NCBI GenBank assembly: GCA_020439995.1
Contig: JAGROY010000111.1
Location: 1 to 63,832 of the forward strand
DNA from: Verrucomicrobiia bacterium
GTDB lineage: Bacteria; Verrucomicrobiota; Verrucomicrobiia; Verrucomicrobiales; DEV007
Direction: 5' to 3'
Length of the DNA stretch: 63,832 bases
In this document: positions 54,057 through 62,100 of the stretch, in pieces
Layout: the number at the start of each line of letters is the position of its first letter
Numbering within the stretch: position 1 is the stretch's first letter
Notes under the pieces: generated by a model
Database searches by the model: none
What the model was told of the DNA's origin: nothing
The model's input: only the letters and a program-made list of their open reading frames with translations
Made by a program: the position numbers and the translations under genes

Positions 54057-54509
54057 TTACTTGCTGCCCTCCTGCCAGTTGCCCAGATCATCAGCAGTGT
54101 CGAAAATTCTGTCGGGCCCAGCCGAAACAAGGTCGAATTTGCCTGGGCGTTTCACACCCGGATAGGTGTAACGGTATTCGACTCCCCACGGATCAAGTGG
54201 AATATTGTCCATCTGGCGACTCCAATTCCTTGGGATTGGTGCAACGGTAGGCTTGTCGACAAGGGACTTAAGCCCTTGAGCAGAGGTGGGCAGTCCAAGA
54301 GACTTACTCTCGTAAATCGTCAACGCAGACTCAATGGAAGAAAAGTCACCATGCACGCGGACTTCTTTAGCGTGATCCTGAACACCAGTCAGCAGGCTGA
54401 TTGCGCCACCTACCAGCAGTGCCATAATCGCAAGCACGAGCACCATCTCGATCAAAGTAAAGCCAGCCTGTGGCTTCCTTCCGTTGTTTTTTGTTACAGT
54501 CAGTTTCAT
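54057..54509 (-). CDS. gspG: T2SS major pseudopilin GspG
   Basis: The 150-residue protein has the prepilin motif AGFTLIEMVLVLAIMALLVGG and the GspG signature GLPTSAQGLKSLVDKP...PLDPWGVEYRYTYPG. The calcium-site-like tail is SAGPDRIFDTADDLGNW. GspG is the main subunit of the pseudopilus that pushes substrates through GspD. It needs a prepilin peptidase (GspO), which is not in this window. The gap to the upstream gspF stop is 89 bp. Confidence 0.95.
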   Translation of the reverse strand: MKLTVTKNNGRKPQAGFTLIEMVLVLAIMALLVGGAISLLTGVQDHAKEVRVHGDFSSIESALTIYESKSLGLPTSAQGLKSLVDKPTVAPIPRNWSRQMDNIPLDPWGVEYRYTYPGVKRPGKFDLVSAGPDRIFDTADDLGNWQEGSK

Positions 54510-54598
54510 CTTCTTTGTAGTGGTTTCTGTATAGTTTAGCGGTTCGTTAGGGCCGCCTCGTTTGCGGTTCGCAATTCTATAAGTTTGTTGTGATTCAG

Positions 54599-55957
54599 TT
54601 ACTTCATTCCGGCGATCGATCCCAGGATCACGCTGATCATCATGTAGGCCATGGAACCTACGATGACGGCCATGATGACAATGATCAGCGGCTGAATGAG
54701 AGCCATGACCTTGTCGATTTTCTTCTGCAGTTCTTTATCGTACCGTGATGCCGCACGCTCGAGAGCCAGGGGCAGGTCACCAGTTTGTTCACCCACGATA
54801 ATCATATCGGTGAGGAGTGGAGGAAAAAAGCCGACGCGCTTAAGTGTCCGCGACAGCGAAGCACCCTCACGCACGTATTCGATCGCCTCCGATAACAGGT
54901 CTTTGAGATGCAGGTTCACCGTTGCGTCACGTGTAAGCTCCAGAGCCCGCAGCAGAGGCAAGCCATTGCCGATCAAATTGGACAGTGTCTCCAGGAATTG
55001 GACGAAAAACCGCTGTTGAAAGACCGGCCCGGCCATCGGCAGCGATAGCTTGATGCGATCCCACTTCTGATTGTAAGGCGGCGTAGTCGTGATCTTTTGA
55101 AAAGCCCACACTGCGAAAGCCAGGACAATGATCACCAGCCACCAGTAGGCGCCAACGAAGTCGCCCACGCCCTGCATAATCACAGCGGGAAGTGGCAGCT
55201 CCTTGCCCATCTGTTTCATCATGTCCGCCAACTGCGGAATGAGGAAGGCAACGAACAGCACGCACACTGCCAGTCCGGAAAAGATCAGAAACGCCGGATA
55301 GATAAGCGCAAAGGCAACCTTCGACTGCAGCTCAGCCACGGTCACAAGATACTGGGCTTGACGTCGGAGGATCGTCGGCAGCGCGCCACTAATCTCGCCA
55401 GCCGCCGCCATGTTGGTGTACAATTCACCAAAGCTCGGCGAGGCATTGCGCAGGGCTTGAGAAAAACTGGTGCCGTCCCGCACTTGCTGACGAAGCATCT
55501 GGGTGACGATTTTCAAATTGGACAGCTCGTCGCGGCTCTCCATGATTTTAAGGGCTGGCTCGAGTTGCACTCCAGCTCCGAGCAGGTCGCTCAGTTCCTC
55601 GGTGAACATCACGATCTGGCCACGCTTCAGGCGTACCGGACCGTTGGCCATTGCGTCGCCTTTTTCTTTCTTGGTGCCCTCCTTCGGCTCCGCGGAATCG
55701 GCTTCGCGCTGGTTCGCCTTGCGCACCCGCTCACTTTTCGCAGCCTTGGCGGCGGCTTTTCCGTTGTCGCTGGAAGTGCCGTTCTTGGATGCCTTGACTG
55801 GCTTTGCAGGAGTGCCGTCACCCTTGAGATTCAAGGCGAGCGGCTGCAAGCCCTGGCGGTCGAGCTTGCGAAACGCTGTGGTGCGATCCGGTGCGTCGAC
55901 TTCGCCGGTAGCGGTTGAGCCGTCTGACTTCAGTGCCTGGTAAGAAAATAGTGCCAC
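54599..55957 (-). CDS. gspF: T2SS inner-membrane platform protein GspF
   Basis: The 452-residue protein starts MALFSYQALKSDGS, the usual GspF N-terminus. It then has a Lys-rich insert of about 60 residues not usual for the family, followed by two T2SSF domains. These carry FTEELSDLLGAGVQLEPAL, FFVQFLETLSNLIGNGLPLL and three membrane helices. It forms the platform that GspE acts on. It starts 26 bp after the gspE stop. Confidence 0.92.
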   Translation of the reverse strand: MALFSYQALKSDGSTATGEVDAPDRTTAFRKLDRQGLQPLALNLKGDGTPAKPVKASKNGTSSDNGKAAAKAAKSERVRKANQREADSAEPKEGTKKEKGDAMANGPVRLKRGQIVMFTEELSDLLGAGVQLEPALKIMESRDELSNLKIVTQMLRQQVRDGTSFSQALRNASPSFGELYTNMAAAGEISGALPTILRRQAQYLVTVAELQSKVAFALIYPAFLIFSGLAVCVLFVAFLIPQLADMMKQMGKELPLPAVIMQGVGDFVGAYWWLVIIVLAFAVWAFQKITTTPPYNQKWDRIKLSLPMAGPVFQQRFFVQFLETLSNLIGNGLPLLRALELTRDATVNLHLKDLLSEAIEYVREGASLSRTLKRVGFFPPLLTDMIIVGEQTGDLPLALERAASRYDKELQKKIDKVMALIQPLIIVIMAVIVGSMAYMMISVILGSIAGMK

Positions 55958-55983
55958 GTTTCGTTATCCCTTCTCTAGATGCC

Positions 55984-57831
55984 TTAGTCCTCCATGGTGA
56001 ATTCAGTGGTGGTAGCGCTGATCACTTCCTCAAGGGTCGTCTCGCCTTCCATCACTTTCCAATATCCGTAATGCCGCATGTCGATGAAGCCTTCTGCAAT
56101 AGCCTGCTTCAGAATGTCACTGGCCGATGCCCGCTTCACGATGAGATCCTGGATTCCCTTACTCAACACGCAGATTTCATAAATGGCCAGTCGCCCGTTG
56201 AATCCACTGTGGTGGCAACGATCGCAACCAACCGGATTTGCAGAATATGCCTGCCCTGGCAGGTCCAGCGGGAATTGGATCGGCGTCCTCCGCTCCGGGC
56301 CGATCTCTGTTTCGATCCGGCAATGCTTGCAAAGTCGGCGCACGAGTCGCTGAGCCAGGAATGCCCGAACGGATGCCGATACGAGGAACGGCTCGACCCC
56401 CATGTCGATCAGGCGGCTGATACCACCGATGGAATCGTTGGTGTGCAAGGTGCTGAATACTAAGTGACCAGTGAGCGACGCACGCACCGCGATCTCCGCA
56501 GTTTCAAGGTCACGCATCTCCCCGATCATTACGATGTTCGGGTCGCCACGCAGAATACTGCGCAGTCCCCGGGCAAATGTGAGATCGATCTCTGGCTTCA
56601 CCGCGATCTGCATCACACCTTCCAGCTTGTTCTCCACCGGGTCTTCCACTGTGACGATCCGGGTGTCGGTCGTGTTCAGAACGGTGAGGAAAGTGTAGAG
56701 GCTGGTGGATTTACCGCTACCTGTCGGGCCCGTGATCAAAATGATGCCGTTCGACATCTTCAGCAGGGAATCGATGGTCTTACGGATTTTCGGGATCATC
56801 CCGAGTTTATCCAGCGTGAATTTCTGCTGGTTCAGCAAACGAAGGCTAACGCTCTCGCCTTCCACTGTGGGAATCGTCGCCACACGAACATCGATCGGGT
56901 TGCCATCCATCTCCAGAGCGATACGTCCGTCCTGCGGCAATCGGCGTTCGGCAATGTCCAGACGGGACATGATCTTCAGACGCGCAATCACCATCGACTG
57001 CAGGGCCTTAATATTCTCAGGCAGAGGCACATCCTGCAAAAGTCCGTCGATCCGGTAACGCACGCGCAGGGTGTTCTCAAGCGGCTCCACGTGAATGTCC
57101 GTCGCCCGCTCATCCAGCGCCTGACGGATCAGCTGATTCACAAAATTGACCACGGATGCCTCTTCGTCGTCCTCGTCAAGGTCCGTCTTGTCTTCCTTCT
57201 CCTCAGACCATTCTTCGGCGTCCCCACGGCCTGCAAGAATCGCATCAAATGTATTAGCACCAACACCATACAGCTTCTGAATGCTGTTGATAATGCGTGT
57301 GCGCGACGCCATTTTCCACTCGATCGGCAGGCCGATGCCCTGGCTGGCTGCCTGGCGGGCGATCAAATTGAAAGGATCGTAGGTGGCGATGCAGAGTCGC
57401 TCCGGGCCATTGTCGATCGGATCTTCGTCGGTTGCAGCAGCATCTTCGCGAACACCGGTGTTTTCGGCCTCATCGAGTGGAACACCATCCAGCCCCTCCT
57501 CGTCATCGTCCAGAGGAGCCTCCGTGCCCGCCCACAGCGGCAGCATGCAGTGCTTGATGGCCACCCTGCCCGGACAAACTTGCTTTAAGCGGCGGCCATT
57601 CTTCGGAATCAAGTTCGCTGCCCATTCCATTCCCATTTCCCGGCTCAGTTGCTCAAGGAAGATTTCCTCGTTCACCAACTGGGAGTCGAGAATATCATCA
57701 ATCACCGAGCGTTGCCCCTTTGCGGCCTCGACCACAATGTGTTCAACTTTCTCAGTATCAGAAGCTCCGGCGATTTCCGCGGCCTTCACAAAAAGTTCGG
57801 ACATCTTCCGACTGGATGCAGCTATTGACAT
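55984..57831 (-). CDS. gspE: T2SS ATPase GspE
   Basis: The 615-residue protein has an N-terminal domain of about 180 residues, an acidic linker (about 203-225) and a PulE/VirB11-like ATPase. Walker A is GPTGSGKST (368-376), with DPVENKLEGVMQI, LRSILRGDPNIVMIGEMRD and TGHLVFSTLHTNDS. A zinc-binding pair of CxxC motifs (CKHC, CDRC) follows before GFNGRLAIYEI. It powers pseudopilus assembly. It is the first gene of the operon; its promoter should lie in 57832-58247. Confidence 0.96.
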   Translation of the reverse strand: MSIAASSRKMSELFVKAAEIAGASDTEKVEHIVVEAAKGQRSVIDDILDSQLVNEEIFLEQLSREMGMEWAANLIPKNGRRLKQVCPGRVAIKHCMLPLWAGTEAPLDDDEEGLDGVPLDEAENTGVREDAAATDEDPIDNGPERLCIATYDPFNLIARQAASQGIGLPIEWKMASRTRIINSIQKLYGVGANTFDAILAGRGDAEEWSEEKEDKTDLDEDDEEASVVNFVNQLIRQALDERATDIHVEPLENTLRVRYRIDGLLQDVPLPENIKALQSMVIARLKIMSRLDIAERRLPQDGRIALEMDGNPIDVRVATIPTVEGESVSLRLLNQQKFTLDKLGMIPKIRKTIDSLLKMSNGIILITGPTGSGKSTSLYTFLTVLNTTDTRIVTVEDPVENKLEGVMQIAVKPEIDLTFARGLRSILRGDPNIVMIGEMRDLETAEIAVRASLTGHLVFSTLHTNDSIGGISRLIDMGVEPFLVSASVRAFLAQRLVRRLCKHCRIETEIGPERRTPIQFPLDLPGQAYSANPVGCDRCHHSGFNGRLAIYEICVLSKGIQDLIVKRASASDILKQAIAEGFIDMRHYGYWKVMEGETTLEEVISATTTEFTMED

Positions 57832-58247
57832 AAATTATTAGAATTTCTAAATAAAGTTACAGTCTGACACAGAGAAATTGCTTTGCACGTCTAAATCAAG
57901 CGTCACTCCATTACCAACTCGTTCTCCGTTCTTTCGCACTGGGGATTCAGAAATGGGATCTCGGTGACATCTGCACACTTGTCGACGAGAGGAACAAAAC
58001 TCGGTTCCCAAAAATTACGTTTTTGTTATTTGAACCTACACGCCTCTCGCGGTGCCTGAATAAGGCATAAAAACTACGAATCGCTCGAATTGACACGCAT
58101 GAGAAAGAGCCAGATTCAACGGGCTGGTTGAAAGAAATCGTCTCTTCCTAGCTTTCGCCCGCACAGATCACAACTAACTGACTATCAATCATATAGAATT
58201 CTTAAAAATTGAGATTGAACACTATGCCCACTTGAAAGTCCAAGCCC
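57832..58247. other. 416-bp intergenic region between divergent genes
   Basis: This AT-rich stretch lies between gspE (minus) and the DUF2306 gene (plus). It should hold both promoters. No open frame, repeat or convincing -10/-35 pair was recognised by eye on either strand. Nothing else is visible. Confidence 0.6.
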
Positions 58248-58943
58248 TTGCCCCCCTGCCCTTATGACGAAGACTCAAACACCGAACCAAACTCCGCCTT
58301 GAGCAAATTCTTTGTGCTCTGCTTGGCTGTGGCATTTTTCCTCGGAGTGATTTCGGTCATTTCCCACTCAGCGGACTACTTCACCGGCTACGCCACCGCC
58401 CCCTTCGTCCTCGACAAGGGCGTGATCGCCCTCCAACCCGCCTGGCGAATCGCTCTGTTCACGCACGTCATATCCGGGATTTTCTGTATCGGCATCTGCG
58501 CCCTGCAGCTGTCCAAACGAATCCGAACGAGAGCGCCCCGCCTCCATCGTCGCCTTGGCAAATGGTTCGCCGGAGTGCTTCTTTTCGCCGTTCTTCCTTC
58601 CGGGTTCTATCTCGCGATCTTCGCAACCGGCGGGGTCATCGGGAGAGTTGGCTTTTTTCTGAACGGCTTCCTTGCCCTTTGCTTCACAATTTCTGGGCTG
58701 CTCTCCTACCGAAAGCGCCACTTTGCCGATCATGGCGCATGGATGATCCGGGCGTTTGCCATGATTGCCGCCGCCATTTCCTTCCGCTATCTGCATGCCG
58801 GGTTCGACATGATTGGCATCGTCGGCTCACTTGGTTATATCACCTCACTTTGGGGCGCGATCCTCCTCAACTACATCGCAGCAGAGCTGGTGATCTGGCG
58901 CATCAAACGAACCACAATCCAAGCCGAAGCTAAAGCTCTATGA
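58248..58943 (+). CDS. DUF2306-like membrane protein
   Basis: The 231-residue protein has about six hydrophobic helices. It shows the DUF2306 pattern of helix-Arg/His segments with LHRRLGKWFAGVLLF, HFADHGAWMIRAFAMI and AISFRYLHAGF. The family is a set of inner-membrane proteins with no established function. The start is TTG at 58248 because no ATG is available near the N-terminus. Its stop overlaps the next start by 4 nt (ATGA). Confidence 0.75.
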   Translation: MPPCPYDEDSNTEPNSALSKFFVLCLAVAFFLGVISVISHSADYFTGYATAPFVLDKGVIALQPAWRIALFTHVISGIFCIGICALQLSKRIRTRAPRLHRRLGKWFAGVLLFAVLPSGFYLAIFATGGVIGRVGFFLNGFLALCFTISGLLSYRKRHFADHGAWMIRAFAMIAAAISFRYLHAGFDMIGIVGSLGYITSLWGAILLNYIAAELVIWRIKRTTIQAEAKAL

Positions 58944-59389
58944 AAAGATCGATCGCCTTGTTTGCAGCCTGCCTGTTGTCCGCCGCAGTGATGGGTGTGA
59001 TTCTCAGCCCAGATGATGAAACGCTCTACGGCTACTTCCCCGAAATCACCAACGCCACTGGAGCTAAAGTTTCGGGATGGGACAAATTGGTCGCCACGGT
59101 GATACTCGAACACAGACTTGACCGGTCGATGGAGCAGTCAATCGAGCCAGGCGCGTGGCAGCGCTTGCTGGGAACCGTGCAATTCTGGAGACTGCCTGAA
59201 GTGGAGCCTCTGTCGACAGCACGCTATCAGCCACCCCGATCGGCCGGACGCACCGTGGTCGTCGCAGACCGGCTAAACTCGAAAGGAGAACTGCCCTTCT
59301 GCACACTAGTCCGCTCCAGTGCCAATCAAGAAAACAAACGCGCGGGGACGTTCAACATTCAAACCCGAACGGTCGTGAACTACCGGTAA
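58940..59389 (+). CDS. Small secreted protein of unknown function
   Basis: The 149-residue protein has a signal-like N-terminus (MKRSIALFAACLLSAAVMGVI) and a charged mature region with no recognised domain. Its start overlaps the DUF2306 stop by 4 nt, which suggests translational coupling. It may be a partner of the membrane protein. Confidence 0.6.
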   Translation: MKRSIALFAACLLSAAVMGVILSPDDETLYGYFPEITNATGAKVSGWDKLVATVILEHRLDRSMEQSIEPGAWQRLLGTVQFWRLPEVEPLSTARYQPPRSAGRTVVVADRLNSKGELPFCTLVRSSANQENKRAGTFNIQTRTVVNYR

Positions 59390-59459
59390 AGCCGAGACTA
59401 TGCCATAAGACGACACTCTTACTTCTGGTCATTTTGGGCCGAAACCAGACAACGAATCC

Positions 59460-60488
59460 TTGTCCCCCACCGCGCCGTCAGCCAGCATTCGCAGCGGGAG
59501 CGACGAGCATCAAAATCAGGACGAATACGATCTTACATCCCAGCCGAACGACGCCTTCTTCAAGGATTTCTTCTCGGACATTAGGCAAGCGACAAAGTTC
59601 TTCAAAGGCCACCTTCCTGAGCCTGTCGCCTCGCTGGCCGTCTGGGAATCGTTGACTCTGGTGCCGGGGTCGTTCGTGAAGGGTTCCCTCCAGCAGGCGC
59701 ACAGCGACTTGCTGTTTTCCCTCAAAACAACGGGAGATCGCGAAGTTTCTCTTTACCTGCTGTTCGAGCACCAGACTTCGATCGATCCCGCCATGCCACT
59801 GCGGCTGCTGGCGTACATCGTTGAGATTCTGCAGAAACATCACCGCCAGTTTGGCTTGCCGTTACCTCCGGTGATCGGTTTCGTTCTTAACCAGGGGCCA
59901 GACCGGTGGACGGTGTCGCAGCGGTTTGAAGACATGTTTCAGATGTCTGAGTTAGAGGCAGCCGTACTTCACGACTACGTCCCAAAGTTTCAGCACGCGC
60001 TGCTCGACCTCACGCAGATCGATCCGGATCAATCAGAGGCCGATGTCCAGTTGCGGGTCGCACTGCAGTTGATGAAACTCGCCCGAGAGATGAAGCTGAT
60101 GCAATTCTTCGAATGGCTATCGGCCCGCTTCGACAGCTGGATGGCAGTGCTCCCCGATCCGTTCCTGCGCAAAATCCTGATCTACGCGCTCAACGCCGAG
60201 AACGATCTTGACGTCGAAACGATCGCTCATAAACTTGAAAAGAGTTCGCATTTAAACAGAGTCTTTATGTCCACCGCCGAAAAACTCATCGCCAAAGGAA
60301 AAGCTGAAGGGAAAGCCGAGGGCAAAGCAAAAGGTGTCTGGATTGGAAAAGTGCAGTTGCTGGAGGAATTGCTGAGCCTCGAGTCGAGTTCTGGAGAAAG
60401 CCTGGCGAATCTTAGCGTGGAAGATCTGGAATCTCGCTTCCATGAGCTGCAGAAGCAGTATCAGGCGGTGTTCAAAGCGAAATCGTAG
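59460..60488 (+). CDS. Rpn/YhgA-like PD-(D/E)XK nuclease (putative transposase)
   Basis: The 342-residue protein has the Rpn (recombination-promoting nuclease) pattern: NDAFFKDFFSDIRQATKFF, HSDLLFSL with catalytic D, and LYLLFEHQTSID (E-x-Q motif). The C-terminal half is helical and has the short repeat KGKAEGKAEGKAKG. Rpn proteins promote recA-independent recombination in E. coli, and the genes are often transferred between strains. The start is TTG at 59460. No terminal inverted repeats were seen beside it. Confidence 0.85.
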   Translation: MSPTAPSASIRSGSDEHQNQDEYDLTSQPNDAFFKDFFSDIRQATKFFKGHLPEPVASLAVWESLTLVPGSFVKGSLQQAHSDLLFSLKTTGDREVSLYLLFEHQTSIDPAMPLRLLAYIVEILQKHHRQFGLPLPPVIGFVLNQGPDRWTVSQRFEDMFQMSELEAAVLHDYVPKFQHALLDLTQIDPDQSEADVQLRVALQLMKLAREMKLMQFFEWLSARFDSWMAVLPDPFLRKILIYALNAENDLDVETIAHKLEKSSHLNRVFMSTAEKLIAKGKAEGKAEGKAKGVWIGKVQLLEELLSLESSSGESLANLSVEDLESRFHELQKQYQAVFKAKS

Positions 60489-60574
60489 AGTGGAATCGCA
60501 AAGGGGAGCTCCCGGACAACCTCTATCTACCTGATCATTGAGTCTGTCGAGCAAGCGGAGTGGTGACCCTTGCC

Positions 60575-61654
60575 TCACAACTTCACCGAAAAGCTGTCCT
60601 TGGCACCCACGCTGATCGAAAATGCCGTGAGCAAGTTGATCACGTGATCGACGTCTCCCAGGTGCACGGTCTCGACCACCGAATGCATGTAGCGCAAGGG
60701 CAGCGAAACCAGCGCGCTAGGCACGCCCTCACCCACTGGATAGATTGAATCGGTGTCGGTTCCGGTAAAACGTGAGGAAGCCTCGTGCTGCAACGGGATC
60801 CCCTCTTTCTCTGCCACTTCCATCAGGCGCTTGACCACTGCCGGGTGGTTGCCCGTTCCATGAGTGACAGTGGGGCCGCGGCCGAGTATTACTTTGCCAT
60901 GCTGCTCATGAGGAATTCCTGGAGTGTCGGTGGCGTGAGTAACATCGAGACAAACCGCAACGTCGGGCATCAACCGATGCGTCACCATTTGCGCTCCGAA
61001 TCCGCCGATTTCCTCCTGCACTGCATTGACAGCGATGATCGATGATGCCGGAGCTTTCTTACCCTTCGAAAGATTCTCCATAACCCGCGCGATGATGTAA
61101 CCGCCGATGCGATTATCCAGAGCACGACCGACCAGGCGGTCATTGCCGAGAACCTCAACCCCGTCCTTGTAGACCGCCGGGTGGCCAACGCGGATGCCCG
61201 CAGCCGCGACTTCCTCGGCACTGGCGGCACCGATATCGACATAGAGCTCGCTGATCTTCGGCACCTTTTCATCGCCGGATTTGTCACGCAGATGGATCGC
61301 CGTATTGCCAATGATTCCGGTCACTGGGCCCGCATCGCCAAAAATCCAGATACGCCGTCCCCGAGCAGTCGCGGCATCCGATCCACCGATGCGATCGATG
61401 CGCAGAAATCCATCGCTGGTCACATGCTTCACCATGTAGCCGATCTCGTCCGCATGCGCTTCCAGCATCACTTTTTTCGGTGCCTTGGCCGTGCCTTTGA
61501 TCGTCGCCCATGCCGTACCGTATGCGTCATTCTCAACGGAATTGGCAAACTTGCGCACGTAGCCAGCCCACTTGCGCTGCCCCTCCACTTCGAACCCGGT
61601 CGGGCTCGCGGTTTCCAGTAGGTCGAAAAGGAATGCTTTCTGGGTCTTTGTCAT
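60575..61654 (-). CDS. M42-family glutamyl/aminopeptidase
   Basis: The 359-residue protein has the M42 metal-site series: EAHADEIGYMV (H, D), VGRALDNRIGGY (bridging D), VQEEIGGFGAQ (catalytic and ligand E), CLDVTHATD (D) and LRYMHSVVETVH (H). These are binuclear-metal cytosolic aminopeptidases that form tetrahedral complexes; some were once described as cellulases (FrvX). It is transcribed convergently to the Rpn gene. It is probably housekeeping peptide turnover. Confidence 0.93.
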   Translation of the reverse strand: MTKTQKAFLFDLLETASPTGFEVEGQRKWAGYVRKFANSVENDAYGTAWATIKGTAKAPKKVMLEAHADEIGYMVKHVTSDGFLRIDRIGGSDAATARGRRIWIFGDAGPVTGIIGNTAIHLRDKSGDEKVPKISELYVDIGAASAEEVAAAGIRVGHPAVYKDGVEVLGNDRLVGRALDNRIGGYIIARVMENLSKGKKAPASSIIAVNAVQEEIGGFGAQMVTHRLMPDVAVCLDVTHATDTPGIPHEQHGKVILGRGPTVTHGTGNHPAVVKRLMEVAEKEGIPLQHEASSRFTGTDTDSIYPVGEGVPSALVSLPLRYMHSVVETVHLGDVDHVINLLTAFSISVGAKDSFSVKL

Positions 61655-61773
61655 GATGCGCAGAATGTCGCAGCAATCAATCGCCTCGCAAGGCTCAAAG
61701 TCTGCCAGTCATCACAAACTCGCTCTAACACTCACATCGCTGCCCCGATCTGTGTTAATATCTCCCTAGGAGG

Positions 61774-61989
61774 GTAGTGGTGACTTTCAGTCGCCAAACT
61801 ACGGTCTGGACATTTTGGGGTCGAATCAGAGGCAACGCCAAGGGCGTTCCGTCGATAGCCCAGGGTTCTCGAACCCTGGGCTATCGGTAAACATTTGGCG
61901 AACCCCAATCGGGGTTCCGCCGTGCGCAATAATAGTGACTTTCAGTGGCCAAAGCCCCCAACGGGAAGGCGACTAAAAGTCACCACAAC
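61774..61989. repeat. REP/MITE-like element with terminal inverted repeats
   Basis: Its ends are 22-bp inverted repeats (61774-61795 and 61968-61989) with 20 of 22 positions matching. A third, direct copy of the left end lies at about 61932-61953. The core has a 16-bp perfect stem with a 2-nt loop (61853-61886) and an outer arm CGCCAA/TTGGCG (61836-61841 with 61895-61900). A smaller hairpin lies at 61901-61916. It has no coding capacity. It could be a RAYT-mobilised REP or a MITE. The rest of the 61655-62100 gap holds nothing recognised. Confidence 0.65.
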
Positions 61990-62100
61990 TCCCCGCTCAC
62001 CCCCACACTTCAGCCAGCCTTCATTCAATCTTGATAGACTGCGGGCCACCGCGCCACATGTTTGCTTGGCGAGCGGAACTTTTTGGGGCATAGATGGCGA

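Noticed and set aside
61853..61886. A tRNA-like or riboswitch-like fold in the GGTTC...GAACC palindrome
   Set aside because: It is a simple perfect inverted repeat with a 2-nt loop; no acceptor stem, anticodon arm or ligand-like core is visible.
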